A stretch of DNA of 64,000 nucleotides from Kibdelosporangium sp. MJ126-NF4 (GCF_000826545.1 NZ_CDME01000015.1:200030-264029), one strand, 5' to 3'. Positions 26,801 to 36,906 are shown, counted from the stretch's first letter. Numbers and translations are program-made. Notes: generated by a model not told the origin, from the sequence alone.

Positions 26801-29800
26801 ACGCAGGTCGTAGGTGAACCGCCAGACCTTGTCCGCCGGGTCGGTGATCGACTCCTGTTCACCGGACTTGGTGTAGGTGTAACGAGTCGCGTCGTAATCG
26901 CCCTCGGGCTTCGGAGCGCGGTAGCGCCGCTGTTCGACGACCCTGCCGCGGCCGTCGTTGATCGTGGTCACGGCCGTACCACCGAGCGGTGGTGTGGTGC
27001 TGACCCGGTCGCCGCCGTAGGTCGTGGTGGTACGCCATTTCTCGTGCGCGCCGCTGTAGTAGGCCTCGGCGGACGGCCGTCCGGCGTCGTCGTAGTAGGT
27101 GCGGGTGTGGCCGGGGATCTCGGTGTCCGAGGCCAGCCACAGTGTGGTGTCGACGGCGCCGTCGTTGAAGTACGGCTGGGTCGCCTTCCACTGCCTGCCC
27201 TGTGAGTCGTACCGGGTGTCGACGATCAGCCTGCCGCCGCCGAACGCGGGCGTCTGGGTCTGCCGTGGCCGCAGCAGCCCGTCGTACAGGGTGATGTTGG
27301 TGATCTCGGTGCCGTTCGGGCCGAGACGTGTCGTGCTCACCGCGTTCGCCGCGTCGTTGCGGATCTGGTAGTCGAACCGGTAGTTCGGCTTGCTGGTGGT
27401 CGGCTGGTTCGGCAGCCAGACCTTGGTCTTGCGGCCTGCCGGGTCGTAGGTGATCGTGGTGACCCGGTCGTTCGGGTCGGTGATCCTGACCGGCACGCCC
27501 CACGCGGGCTCGATGGCGTTCCTGCTTGTCAGCCCACCGGCTTTCTCCCTCGGCTCGGGGGTCGTGGTCAGGATCTCGGTGACCGGCCCGCCGACCTGCG
27601 GTGTGTACGCCGTCCTGCTGGTCCGGTTCAGTGCGTCCGTGGTCGCGACGGCCCGGCCGTGCGCGTCATAGTCCATAGTAGACGCGATGGTGTAGTCGGG
27701 GCCGCCTGCCGGACGCTCCTTGGCGACCTCGACCTTCTTCGTATTCCCGTTGTCGTCGAACGTGTTGCGCGTGGCGACGATCGCGTCCCTCGGGAAGACC
27801 GACTGCTGGTCACAGTCGACCGACACGGTCTCGGCGGTGCCGACGAGGTTCATCAGCCACTTCGACTCCTTGGGCGTGTACACCGTGGTGGTGCACCGGT
27901 CGTCGGCGGCCGTGGCGAGATCGCCTCGGTCGTCGACCTCCCACGGCAATCCTCGTTTGTCGTAGCTCGTCTTGGTCTGCGCCGTTCGCCAGGTTCCGTC
28001 CGCCAGTGCCGTGTAGGTCTTCGTCAGGCCGTTCTTGACGATGTATGCCTTGTACTTGTCACGGGTGGCTGTCGGACCGTCCACATAGGGTTCGCTGACG
28101 GACGTGGTCAGCCTGGGCGGATCGGGTTTGTCGGACGGTCCCTGCGCGGCGAAGGTCGACGTCTCGTAACCGAAGCCCTGCAGCCAGTCCGAGTCCTTGT
28201 GCTTGCCGCCCCGCGAGTCCTCCAGCTCTGCCGGTCTGGTCCCGTTCGGCAGTCGGTTACCGTCCATGCCCTGGTGGAACCGCTGCTCCGACATGGTCGT
28301 CCTGCCGGACGGGTCGTTGTCCGTCCCGGTCCTGACCCGGACCCGGGCGAAGCCGCGGAACTCGTTGTACGTCCGCCGGTCGTCCTTGGTGAACTCCGAG
28401 TCGTCCCAGCGCCAGCCCGCGCCGTCCAGGTACTCGTAGCCGACCACCTGCTCGGGGCTGCTGAGCTCCTGGTTGTTCTGCACTCGCAGCCGGTCGGAGG
28501 TGACCACCTTGGTCACCAGGTACTTGTGGAAGAAGTCGGTGCGCTGCTCGTGGTTCTTGATCGCCCACTTGACCGGGAAGCACCACAGCTCGTTGTCCTC
28601 GAGCTTGGTCTTGTCCGGCAGCGGCCCTGTCGGCTTGCACTGCGAGGAGTACGTCACCGAGATCAGGCCGCCGCTCTCCGACCGGATCCCCGTGACGCGG
28701 TAGCGGTAAAGCGGGGCGACACCGTCGGCGGCGGTGTCGACCCGGTTGGGCAAGGCGGTGCCCTCGAATGTCACCGACGGCTGGGTCGCCGAGCCGTCGC
28801 CGACAAGTCCGGTGTGTTTGACTCCCTTGAGCCAGAGTGACGCCTTCTCCGCGTCACCGGGGTCGGGGAACTGCTGGTCGAGGTCCCAGCGGTCGACGTC
28901 GTCGAACCCGCCTGCCCGCCGGACCTGGGTGGTGACGCTGCTCAAGCGCTTGGTGGACCAGAACGACGGCGCGTGCTCCTTGCACGGCGTGGCCGTGCAG
29001 TTGCTCTCCCACGCCACATCCGGCCAGTTGTCCTTCTTGTCCTGCGTACAGGTGCTGTCCCGGACACACCGGTCGGCCAGCGCGAACGTCACCCGGCCGC
29101 TGGGCTCGGTGACACCCGCTCCCATGCCGTAGTCGACCCGGTCGAGAGTGCCGCCGCGGACGTACTCCACCGCGGCGTCCTTCTCGTTCATCCCGTACTT
29201 GTTGGTCTCGGTCAGGTAGTGGTACCGGATCTCGTTGCCGTTGCGGTCCACCACGCGGTCGAGGTTCCACCGGTACGCCTGGACGCAGTGCGACGCCTCC
29301 AGTGTCGCGCCCTTGCAGGGCTCGTCCGGGTCGTCGCCGTACACCGGGACGGTCCACGTCGACTTGGCGTCCGACTGGGAGCCGAACCAGTACTGCGTTC
29401 CGTCGACCGAGGTGATCCGCCAGTGCTCACCGTTGTTGTCGCCGTTGGCGACTCCCTTGTCGTTCTCGAACCGTTCGATCCGGGAGCCGTCGTCGCTCTT
29501 GGTGCGCCATTGCTTGGAGCTGTCGTCACGGATCAGCGATCCGCCGTGGCCGTCGTAGGTCGCGGTGGCGTTCTCGCTGCGCCAGCAGAGATCGCCCTTT
29601 GTCTCCGGTGGTTTGACCGGGCCCATGCTGTCGTCGGCGCAACTGCCGTAGGTGCGTTCGACGAACCCGGGTGACAGGTCCCAGCCCTCCCCGACCCATG
29701 AGGCCTGGTTGTTGGTCGCACTCGTACGTCCGTCCACAGCGGACGACCGGTACGACAGCGCGAGGCTGGGCACGAGACCACCGGGCGCGGGCGGCACACG

Positions 29801-30127
29801 CAACGGGTACGACCAGCTGAAGTCACCGGTGTGCGGCGCGACCGTCCACGAAGCCGACGGCGCCAATGACGTGGCCGACGTGGTGCCCCGGCCGTCCGGC
29901 GTGACGTTCTTGGGCTTCTGGTCGTGGTGCAGCTCGTTGAGGGACGCCTGGTCACCGCTGTACGGCTGCAACGTCGGCGGTGTGACCGGTGTCGACGGCG
30001 TGCCCGGCAACGGAATGGATGGTCCCCCGGCGGCGACGGCCACCGGCGAGGTCACCACCTGGATGAGCGACGCGACCAGCACAGTGCTGACAGCCAGCGC
30101 ATGGGTTCTTCGTAACCTTCTCAACAC
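23882..30127 (-). CDS. RHS-repeat polymorphic toxin with HINT domain and nucleotidyltransferase-like C-terminus
   Basis: A secreted 2081-residue protein. It has an N-terminal signal region (LRRLRRTHALAVSTVLVASL), a Pro-rich stretch, and a long RHS/YD-repeat body with many YDxxGR and TYDxAG units. The RHS core closes at about 1600-1630 with LGARQYDPSTGRFMSVDP. A pre-toxin HINT autoprocessing domain follows (about 1838-1978: CSFTGDTHVVMADGTTKPIA, TTEDHPFW, ending VLVHN). The last 100 residues contain LVGSRAGGNVHAESDWDYII, the GS-x-SDxD pattern of the nucleotidyltransferase fold. Start is GTG 30127 or, with better spacing from GGGGAGA, TTG 30124. It lies 23 bases after the LamG gene in the same operon. 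No co-directional immunity gene follows. Probable contact-type or released effector. Confidence 0.85.
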   Translation of the reverse strand: MLRRLRRTHALAVSTVLVASLIQVVTSPVAVAAGGPSIPLPGTPSTPVTPPTLQPYSGDQASLNELHHDQKPKNVTPDGRGTTSATSLAPSASWTVAPHTGDFSWSYPLRVPPAPGGLVPSLALSYRSSAVDGRTSATNNQASWVGEGWDLSPGFVERTYGSCADDSMGPVKPPETKGDLCWRSENATATYDGHGGSLIRDDSSKQWRTKSDDGSRIERFENDKGVANGDNNGEHWRITSVDGTQYWFGSQSDAKSTWTVPVYGDDPDEPCKGATLEASHCVQAYRWNLDRVVDRNGNEIRYHYLTETNKYGMNEKDAAVEYVRGGTLDRVDYGMGAGVTEPSGRVTFALADRCVRDSTCTQDKKDNWPDVAWESNCTATPCKEHAPSFWSTKRLSSVTTQVRRAGGFDDVDRWDLDQQFPDPGDAEKASLWLKGVKHTGLVGDGSATQPSVTFEGTALPNRVDTAADGVAPLYRYRVTGIRSESGGLISVTYSSQCKPTGPLPDKTKLEDNELWCFPVKWAIKNHEQRTDFFHKYLVTKVVTSDRLRVQNNQELSSPEQVVGYEYLDGAGWRWDDSEFTKDDRRTYNEFRGFARVRVRTGTDNDPSGRTTMSEQRFHQGMDGNRLPNGTRPAELEDSRGGKHKDSDWLQGFGYETSTFAAQGPSDKPDPPRLTTSVSEPYVDGPTATRDKYKAYIVKNGLTKTYTALADGTWRTAQTKTSYDKRGLPWEVDDRGDLATAADDRCTTTVYTPKESKWLMNLVGTAETVSVDCDQQSVFPRDAIVATRNTFDDNGNTKKVEVAKERPAGGPDYTIASTMDYDAHGRAVATTDALNRTSRTAYTPQVGGPVTEILTTTPEPREKAGGLTSRNAIEPAWGVPVRITDPNDRVTTITYDPAGRKTKVWLPNQPTTSKPNYRFDYQIRNDAANAVSTTRLGPNGTEITNITLYDGLLRPRQTQTPAFGGGRLIVDTRYDSQGRQWKATQPYFNDGAVDTTLWLASDTEIPGHTRTYYDDAGRPSAEAYYSGAHEKWRTTTTYGGDRVSTTPPLGGTAVTTINDGRGRVVEQRRYRAPKPEGDYDATRYTYTKSGEQESITDPADKVWRFTYDLRGRMRTNVDPDGGTSTLTYDDANQLTSIRDAGGGTVAYSYDGLGRKTSTFADRVGGTKLAEWTYDTVAKGKGYLASSTRYVGTDAYTRKVLSYNQFYQATGTMLSIPAAEGLLAGNYDSYSGYNPDGTISSQSYAKAGELPAETVSYRYHDVGPMNRSWGGYDGKTFEHVTATEYTRYGEIARLHQGTGDKRVWQSFYYETDTRRLSRTVVDAELTSPMVADTNYTYDPAGTVTSIADVPQAQPPTVDVQCFRHDYLRRTTEAWTPAVSTWKPNEGCKADPAVNGLAGPAPYWHSYTYDKAGNRKVETQHAAGGDTTKSYNYDVPDHAHALSSVTTNGPGVDKSEEYKYSLTGAVTRKGNQEFTWDIEGKLGKITQDGKSTSFVYDADGNRLIRREPDNTTVYLDGQELRLNLSGGNPTVTRYYTHAGKGIAMRTGKGQLTWLAGDHQNTEQISIGSAELDVTRRRQLPFGEARGTATAWPNDHGFVGGTQDKSTGLTNLGARQYDPSTGRFMSVDPILNPADAQQMNGYTYSNNNPTTFSDPSGAYCDMCDYYHHTKGETSVWAAGPPNRLSPIGPRMEQKRYEIATGQNKDWRIQPIIFDRRAPTFDELKGRLPGGASYRPGEYQEALSDWAKGICQRPTPNDRSFCSFADMNGMLELDNPEFGQMLFELSPLGVISSIDGCVNGEESCLWILADLPLGKIGKIGKIGKAGKALDEGGEAAGDVTRWFCSFTGDTHVVMADGTTKPIAEVKVGEEVLAADPQSGTSAPRTVTAVWSHHDVVVDLTTQDGAKVATTEDHPFWNATDRQWQRADELDAGDSLTTASGDQVHVSGLREETARWATAHNMTVAGLHTYFVLVAGKPVLVHNACGPEVGGGASLGNITAAEARRIQNAADKIGRPITLVGSRAGGNVHAESDWDYIIEGMNNKTKKKVGNSLPLGPIELGVGRRIDFLNTTLDKSRPYITFHPRNQ

Positions 30128-30150
30128 AACTCTCCCCAATGAGTCACGTG

Positions 30151-33100
30151 TCAGGGACGGAGTGGTCCGGGAACCGCGGTCAGCGCGTACCCCAACGGCC
30201 CGACGACCGTCTGGCCCTCGCAGGTGGCGTTCGCCGAGACGAACCGCTGACCGGCCAACGCGCCCGAAGCCACGGCACACCGCTGCAGTTGCACGCTGGA
30301 CTGGCCGTCCGGTGGCGCGGTCCAGACCCTGCCGATCGACCGGTGCACCGTTTTGCCCTCACAGGCCGGGTCGGTGGACAGGAAGTGATCCATGGCGTCC
30401 GAACACGACATCACCGCCGCCGTGCCCGGTTCCTCGGTCATGGCGAGCAGTCCGAGCGTGAACTCGCGGCGGTACCCCGGATACACGTCGCCGGTGGTGA
30501 CCATGTGGTCACCTCGTTCGCCGTGGTGGTAACGGCTCAGTGCCGCATAGCCGACGAGGTAGCCGAGCTGGCCGTCGGCCGTTCTCCCCTCACACGTGGA
30601 CAGGTTCGAGTCGAACCGTTCGGTGCCGTCGATACACCGGTACAACGGGACGCTGGCGATCCCGGCGGGTTTCTCGGTGTACGCCCAGCCGAGATCACCG
30701 AGCTTCGTGTGTCCCTCGCAGTCCGCGGCCGCGGACGTGAACGAATCGGAGTTGTCACGCAGACAGCTGTAGAGCCTGCGCGTGCCCGCTCGCTCGCCGG
30801 TGAGCATCATGCCGAGCGGGATCTCGAACCGGTACCCGGCTGGCACAGGATCGAGCTTGTCGGTGAACGCGTTGGCGGAGTAGGCCGAGCGGTGTTCGCC
30901 GCCGCCGACGAGGTTGAGCCGCGACAGCTGTCCGCCCGCCGGGGCGGGCCAGTTCGCCCGCGTGGCGATGCCCTCGGCGTCGACCACGCCGTAGTCGGTC
31001 ATCAGCTCGTCGATCGTGCCGCTGAAGAAGCCGCTGGGCGAGCCGTTCTCCTTGCCGCGACCGATCGCGAACCCGTTCGCGGCCCACAGCAGGACATTGT
31101 TCTTCGTCCCGACGTGCTGGCCGTCGACATACAGCCGGAGTTGCCGGATCGGCGCGTCGTAGACACCCGTCAGGTGCGTCCACTTGCCCAACGCCGGTGG
31201 CTGCAGCGAATTCGCGTACACCATCGGCGAGCCGTCCTGGTCCTGCTCGGCGCCGCCGAAGACCCAACGGCCGACCTCGGGCCGGTACTGCAGCGCGACC
31301 GCGCTCTGCCGCCCGCCTTCCTGACTGAACACAGTGGACACACGGTCGGTGCGGGTCAGTCGAGCCCAGGCGGACACGGTGAAGCTGTCGTACATCATCA
31401 GCCCCGGCTGGGCGGCGGTCGCCGACCCGGTGGAGCCGTCAAGCTCCAGCGCCTTGCCGACCACACCGGTCGGGAAGCTCGCCGTGCCGCTCAGCGTGGT
31501 GGGGATCTGGCGCCACGAGTAGTCCTTCACGGTGCCGTCGTCGAACCGCCAGTGCCCGTACGGAACGGCCGGGGTCTCGTCGTGGACGCCCCGAACCTCG
31601 CCGTCGGACAACGCCTTGCGGTAGGCCCGCACGTCGTCCACACCCCGGGTGAAGAAGCAGCCGTTGGCGCCGTTCCACTTGCAGCGCGCGATGGCCAGCG
31701 GCCCGGTGGAGGCGCGGACGGAGACGCCGACCTGGACACCGGACAGTATCCCGTTGACGTACAGCTTGAGCTGGCTGAGGTTCTTGTCGTAGACGACCGC
31801 GAGGTGCGACCAGCCACCGACCGCCGGATCGGCCGACGCCAACGTGACGCGTTCCGGATTGGCCTGGTCGGTCCTGGGCACGACCGCGACCCACCTGCGT
31901 GACGACGGGTCGAGCTGGACCTGGAACGTGCTCACCTGCTGGCCGTCCTGCCCGAAGACAGTGACCTGCTTGGTGAAGTCGTCGATGTAGGCCCACCCGG
32001 CCACCGAGAAACTCTCCTCGGTGTTCAGCACCGGACCCGCTGTCTCGGCGAAGCCCGTCTTGCCGTCGAACCAGCCGGTGTAGCCGATCCGGCCCGCGTA
32101 CCGGCTCGCGCCGCCCCGCATGGTCGCGTTCAGGCCACGGCCGCTCGTGTCCAGCGCGGTCGTGCCGCTGTCCTCGTCGAACTTCCAGTGCCCTGCGTCC
32201 GGCGGCGGCAGCGTCACCGGGCCGTCCTGCGACGGATACGACCGGTGCAGCGCGGAGATCCGGTCTGCGGTCAACGCGCCCGCGTACAGCCGGACGTCGT
32301 CGACCCTGCCCTTCCAGTACTGCGCGCGGCCGTCAGCGGTGCCGCTGCCGACCCGCAGTTGCCCGGCTCCCTGCCACGACGTGAGCAGTGTCCCGTCGTC
32401 CTTGCGGGTTCCGTCGACGTACACCCAGATCGCCTTGGCGGCGGCGTCGTAGACACCGGTCAGGTGCACCCAGTTGTTGATCTCCCCGATCCGGACGTCC
32501 AGCGCCGCCTTGGTGGTCGTGCCGTCCGGTTCGGGCATCTCGAAGATCCAGTTTCCTGCCTGGCCCGAGTCCGCGTCCTTGACGTGCCCCAACCGGAACT
32601 TGGTCGGCTTGCCCGCGCCGCCCTCCAGTGACACCGCGCTGACGAAGCACCTCGGCTCGGCACAGTCGTTGGCTTCAAGGTTGACCCACGCGGACACAGT
32701 GAAGCTCGCGTCCGTACGCACATCCACGCCCTGGGCCGTGGCGATGTCGTTCACGCCGTCGAACTTCAGCGCGTTGCCCGCACGACCCGCACCGAATCCG
32801 GCGCCGTTCTGCAGTGTGACGCCCTTGGCCCCGACGGAGTCGCCTGCGACGTTGCCCGCGCCCTCGTCCATCGTCCAGTTGTGGCCGAGGCTGACGTCCC
32901 TGCCCGCCATGGTGGCGATCTCGGCGGCGAACAGCGACCGGTTGTAGACAGTCACATCGTCGATCGCGCCCTGGAAGAGTTCGACGTTGCCGTTGTCGGC
33001 CCATTTCGACCGGCCGATCTGGAGCATCTTGTTGGCGTCGAACCCGCCTTCGTGCGCGGCCGAGGCGGCCAGCACGCCGTTGACGTACAGCTCGATCCGC

Positions 33101-36100
33101 TTGCGGTCCTTGCTGTACACCCCGACCAGGTGCGTCCAGATGCCGCGCTGCGCGGCCGGTCCGGTGGCCTGGTCACCGGCGGCGACCTGGTCGGCGCCCG
33201 GCACCAGGAAGTCCCAGCGGCCGTCGGCGAGCGCCCGCAGGGCGAATCCGCTGACGTGCTCACCGTCCTGGGACACCACCGAGGACGCGCTGCCGATCCG
33301 GTCCAGCCTCGCCCACGCGGACACCGAGAAGCTCTTGTCGGTGTCGATCGCGTTGGGGGCGCTGACGTACCCGTTGGTGCCGTTCAGCCGGACGGCCATG
33401 TCACCGGGATCGGGGCTCGTCGCCTGCCCGGACGCCCAGTCGGCGCCCGCGCTGACCGTGCCGTGCAGACCGCGTTTGGACGAGTCGTTGGCGTTTCCGT
33501 CCAGCTTCCACTCGCCCGCGGTGACGTTGTCGCGTGTCACGATGCCCCGGACCTCGTCCTCGGAGAGCACGCGGCTGTACACGCGGACCTCGTCGACAAG
33601 GCCCGGCCAGAAGTCCGCCGGGGCGCTGTTGAACTTGCCGCGTCCCACGGTGAACGGCCCGGTCGCGTTCCACGGCGCTCCCGGCATCGTGCCGGTTCCG
33701 CCGAGTTCGCCGTTGACGTAGACGCGCATCTGCCGGGTGGCCGCGTCGAACGAGCCGGTGAGGTGGACCCAGTCACCGGACTTGGGCTGCTGGCTCGCGG
33801 GAACACCGATCCAGCCCTGCGAGGCGCCCGCCGTGTCCACGCCGGGCCGCGCGAACATCCACTTGCCGCCGTTCGCACTGCTGTACTGCAGGTAGAAACC
33901 GCTGTAGGCGTTGCCGTCCTGGCTCACGGCCGTCATCGACTTGCCGTCGGCGACGAACCGGTCCGCCCTGACCCACGCCGCCACCGAGAAGCTCTGGTCC
34001 GTGCGCACCACCGAGCCGTTGGTCGTCATGGCTCCGTCGATACCGTTGAGCTTCAGCGCACGGCCCGTCGCGCCCTGGCTGTCGAAGCCCGCACCACCGG
34101 TCAGCACACCGTCGGCGCCGCCCTCGATCGAGTTTCCCGCAGTCGCGCCGGTCGGCTCCTCGAACTTCCAGTGTCCGATCTGGACGTTGGCCTGCCCGAC
34201 CGACGCGGCGATCTCCGAGTCGGTCAGCACCCGGTCGTACAGCTGGACCTCGTCGACCCCGCCCTGCCACGGGTCGACAGCCGGGTTGCCCGCGAACATG
34301 GTCCGGCCGATCCGCACCGGACCTGCGGCGAAGTCCGGCATCGCGGTCTGCGCGACTGTCGAGACCAGTTGGCCGTTGACGTACAGCCGGACCTGCTTGG
34401 CGCCCGGGTCACGGACACCGGTCAGATGCGTCCACGTGTTCTGCTGCGGCATGCCGATCGGCGACTCGGCCATCTGGACGCCCTGGTTGGCGCTGGTCGA
34501 GTTGGGCACACCGAACGACCAGCGCTGTTTGGTTCCGTCCGGTTCCGCGCGGAACCACAGCGCGAAGCCGGGAAACATCGTGCCGTCCTGGCTGACCGCG
34601 GCGCGGGCGTACCTGTCGGTCTTGAGGTTCACCCACGCCGACACGGTGAATCCGGCGTCGTTGCGGATCGCGTTCGGCGCGGTGACGTGGTCGTCGTTGC
34701 CGTCCAGTTCGATCGCCGAACCCACGGCTCCCTGCGCGGTGAAGGTGGCGCCGCCGCCGAGGGTGCCGTGCCGGTCACCGAGGAATGCGGTGTCCTTGGC
34801 GTTGCCGTCCAGCGGCCACTGCGCCAGCGGTCCGTTCCCTGCGCGGACATAGATCCGGTAGACCCGGACCGGGCCGCGGTGGCCAGCCCGGTCGACGCTC
34901 TGCACGTACAGGTCACGTGGTCCGTCGACGGTCGGGGTGATCTGCACGGACGCGTTGCCGCCCAGCCTGTCGGCGTTGACCTTCGTCGACGGCACACCCT
35001 GGCCGCCGTTCGGGTCCTCCCAGCTGTACAGGTAATGGTCGATGTCGTCGACACCGTTGGCCCCGAAAACGAACGTTCCGGGCACGCCGACACCGCCGTG
35101 CCACCGGTTGTCCTCCTGGTACAGCACACCGGTGACCGTTGGCTGTTTGGTGACACCGACGCGGTCCACGACGAACGGCCGGTTGGACGATGCCCAGCCG
35201 CTGGCCGCTCTGCCGTCACCGCCCATCACGGCCCAGTCGATCCGTTTGCCGTTCTTGTCGCCGAGCGGGATGTTCCAGCTGTGGAAGGCACCGGAGGACT
35301 GCATCTGGCCGAGCCAGCCGGTGTTGCCCGCCGCGCCGTCGACAGCGATCTGCCAGTTGGCGTCCACCATGTCGGCGTCCGGATCGGACAGCCGGGCGCT
35401 CACCCTGATGTTGTCGTCGCCGACGTAGGTGATCCCGCCGCAGTTCGCGCACGGCTGCTGCAGCGGCGGATCGGTCGAGTGGTCGGTCGGCGCCGAGGGC
35501 GGGCGGTTGTAGAAGACCCGCAGCATCGTGTTGCCCGGGTCCAACTTCCGCCAGGCGTGCTGGTCGTTGGGGTCCGCTTTCAGGAAGTACGTCGAGAAGC
35601 TGTGCTGTTCGACCTCGTTCGCGGCGATGCCGACGCCCACGGTCTTCCACCCAGGGCAGCCGGAGTACACAACAGGCGCGGTGTTGTGGGCGATCCGCCC
35701 ACCCTGCAGCCGGTTGTTCCAGGTCATCCCGTCCCAGATGTCGCCGGGAGCGTGGTAGACCTCGTATGCGCGATTGGGTTCACAACTTGGGCTGTACACC
35801 ACCGAGGTGTCGAAGGAGGCCTCGATCACCGGCTTGTCGGCGAGGAACGTGGTGTCGAACTGGAAGTACGCCCACGCCTCGCCGATGTTGTTGCACGTGT
35901 TCGGGTGCAGGTCCCTCGGGCACTGGCCCATCTGGGCCCACGGGTGGTCACCGCTGGTCCACCAGTACTTCTGGGTCGGCTTGCCGGACAGCACGGTCGC
36001 CCACGCCTGCCTGCCCGGCGGGCTCCACGGCGGGTCCACCACGACCGGGTACACCACCGCCGGGTCCGCGAGGAACCGCTGGTCCGGCCGGATCACGATC

Positions 36101-36885
36101 GATCCGTCCACAACGGACACGTCGACCTCGGTCGACTTCGACGTCGCCGGGCCGCTGGGAGCGGGACCACTGGAGTCCCACATCATCGGGTTCGGGGCCT
36201 TGAAGATCTCGGTGCCCTTGTCGTCGACCGCGTGCAGGCCGCCGTGGTCGTCGGCGGTGACCGTCAGGCCGGGGGCGTCGACACCCAGCCGGATCGAGGC
36301 AAGCGCGGGATTGCGGGCCGCCGCCGGGTTCTTGATCACCACGTGCTGCTGGTATCCGCCGCGTTCGGCGATCATCACCAGGTCGACGCCGGGGAGAACC
36401 TCGGAGTACGTCGCCTTGTTCGAGTCGAGGACCGGCGCGGGCAGCGGGCCCGGCCAGTGCACGGCGAACGTCCTGCCGTCCATCCGCATGGTCGCGAGCG
36501 CGTCGCCGGATCCCCCACCCGACAACGTCAACTCGCCGAGTACTGCCTTCGGACCAACCTTGCCATCCGGTCGGCGGACCATGGTCGTGTCGACGCCGAC
36601 CCACTGGTTGCCCTGCTTGACACGTTGCGGAACCACCGAGAGCTCAGCGGTCATCGTGCCGCCCGGATTGGCATAGACCGCACGTGTCGGGGTTCTCTCC
36701 GCCACCACCTCGACTCTCGTTCCCTGTAATCGAGCCAGCCGCACCGCGTTCGGCGCGTCGGCCGCTTCCGCTACGGTGTCCACGATCCGCGGTCCGGTCA
36801 GCGGAACGCTGGAACCGACCACTGTCAACACAGATCCTGCGGTCACGGCTGTCAAACCCGCGACCAGAACGCGGCGCAGACGCAC
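30151..36885 (-). CDS. Giant secreted protein with six LamG/concanavalin-like domains
   Basis: An exported 2244-residue protein. GTG 36885 (GGGGG site eight bases upstream) gives a signal-like N-terminus, VLVAGLTAVTAGSVLTVVG. Residues about 60-680 are a beta-rich region of the kind that precedes RHS proteins in actinomycetes (DPAVVYPVVVDPPWS; ETEVDV-type strands). Six LamG-type jelly-roll domains of about 210 residues follow (about 680-1960). Each has SFxVSAWxxL, a VSQDG loop, WTHLTGVYD, LYVNG and a closing IDDVxxYxRxL. Residues about 1985-2244 hold four to five short repeats with a CEG signature (SCLRDN..CEGHTKLGDLGW). LamG domains bind glycans or surfaces, so it may act as an adhesive or delivery partner for the RHS toxin downstream. 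Confidence 0.83.
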   Translation of the reverse strand: MRLRRVLVAGLTAVTAGSVLTVVGSSVPLTGPRIVDTVAEAADAPNAVRLARLQGTRVEVVAERTPTRAVYANPGGTMTAELSVVPQRVKQGNQWVGVDTTMVRRPDGKVGPKAVLGELTLSGGGSGDALATMRMDGRTFAVHWPGPLPAPVLDSNKATYSEVLPGVDLVMIAERGGYQQHVVIKNPAAARNPALASIRLGVDAPGLTVTADDHGGLHAVDDKGTEIFKAPNPMMWDSSGPAPSGPATSKSTEVDVSVVDGSIVIRPDQRFLADPAVVYPVVVDPPWSPPGRQAWATVLSGKPTQKYWWTSGDHPWAQMGQCPRDLHPNTCNNIGEAWAYFQFDTTFLADKPVIEASFDTSVVYSPSCEPNRAYEVYHAPGDIWDGMTWNNRLQGGRIAHNTAPVVYSGCPGWKTVGVGIAANEVEQHSFSTYFLKADPNDQHAWRKLDPGNTMLRVFYNRPPSAPTDHSTDPPLQQPCANCGGITYVGDDNIRVSARLSDPDADMVDANWQIAVDGAAGNTGWLGQMQSSGAFHSWNIPLGDKNGKRIDWAVMGGDGRAASGWASSNRPFVVDRVGVTKQPTVTGVLYQEDNRWHGGVGVPGTFVFGANGVDDIDHYLYSWEDPNGGQGVPSTKVNADRLGGNASVQITPTVDGPRDLYVQSVDRAGHRGPVRVYRIYVRAGNGPLAQWPLDGNAKDTAFLGDRHGTLGGGATFTAQGAVGSAIELDGNDDHVTAPNAIRNDAGFTVSAWVNLKTDRYARAAVSQDGTMFPGFALWFRAEPDGTKQRWSFGVPNSTSANQGVQMAESPIGMPQQNTWTHLTGVRDPGAKQVRLYVNGQLVSTVAQTAMPDFAAGPVRIGRTMFAGNPAVDPWQGGVDEVQLYDRVLTDSEIAASVGQANVQIGHWKFEEPTGATAGNSIEGGADGVLTGGAGFDSQGATGRALKLNGIDGAMTTNGSVVRTDQSFSVAAWVRADRFVADGKSMTAVSQDGNAYSGFYLQYSSANGGKWMFARPGVDTAGASQGWIGVPASQQPKSGDWVHLTGSFDAATRQMRVYVNGELGGTGTMPGAPWNATGPFTVGRGKFNSAPADFWPGLVDEVRVYSRVLSEDEVRGIVTRDNVTAGEWKLDGNANDSSKRGLHGTVSAGADWASGQATSPDPGDMAVRLNGTNGYVSAPNAIDTDKSFSVSAWARLDRIGSASSVVSQDGEHVSGFALRALADGRWDFLVPGADQVAAGDQATGPAAQRGIWTHLVGVYSKDRKRIELYVNGVLAASAAHEGGFDANKMLQIGRSKWADNGNVELFQGAIDDVTVYNRSLFAAEIATMAGRDVSLGHNWTMDEGAGNVAGDSVGAKGVTLQNGAGFGAGRAGNALKFDGVNDIATAQGVDVRTDASFTVSAWVNLEANDCAEPRCFVSAVSLEGGAGKPTKFRLGHVKDADSGQAGNWIFEMPEPDGTTTKAALDVRIGEINNWVHLTGVYDAAAKAIWVYVDGTRKDDGTLLTSWQGAGQLRVGSGTADGRAQYWKGRVDDVRLYAGALTADRISALHRSYPSQDGPVTLPPPDAGHWKFDEDSGTTALDTSGRGLNATMRGGASRYAGRIGYTGWFDGKTGFAETAGPVLNTEESFSVAGWAYIDDFTKQVTVFGQDGQQVSTFQVQLDPSSRRWVAVVPRTDQANPERVTLASADPAVGGWSHLAVVYDKNLSQLKLYVNGILSGVQVGVSVRASTGPLAIARCKWNGANGCFFTRGVDDVRAYRKALSDGEVRGVHDETPAVPYGHWRFDDGTVKDYSWRQIPTTLSGTASFPTGVVGKALELDGSTGSATAAQPGLMMYDSFTVSAWARLTRTDRVSTVFSQEGGRQSAVALQYRPEVGRWVFGGAEQDQDGSPMVYANSLQPPALGKWTHLTGVYDAPIRQLRLYVDGQHVGTKNNVLLWAANGFAIGRGKENGSPSGFFSGTIDELMTDYGVVDAEGIATRANWPAPAGGQLSRLNLVGGGEHRSAYSANAFTDKLDPVPAGYRFEIPLGMMLTGERAGTRRLYSCLRDNSDSFTSAAADCEGHTKLGDLGWAYTEKPAGIASVPLYRCIDGTERFDSNLSTCEGRTADGQLGYLVGYAALSRYHHGERGDHMVTTGDVYPGYRREFTLGLLAMTEEPGTAAVMSCSDAMDHFLSTDPACEGKTVHRSIGRVWTAPPDGQSSVQLQRCAVASGALAGQRFVSANATCEGQTVVGPLGYALTAVPGPLRP

Positions 36886-36906
36886 CTGATATACCCCCAA
36901 CCCCAG

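Noticed and set aside
32881..36729. A 1282-codon open frame on the plus strand opposite the LamG gene
   Set aside because: High-GC shadow frame: Arg/Val/His-rich, no domain, while the minus-strand frame shows clear repeated LamG motifs and a start with ribosome site.
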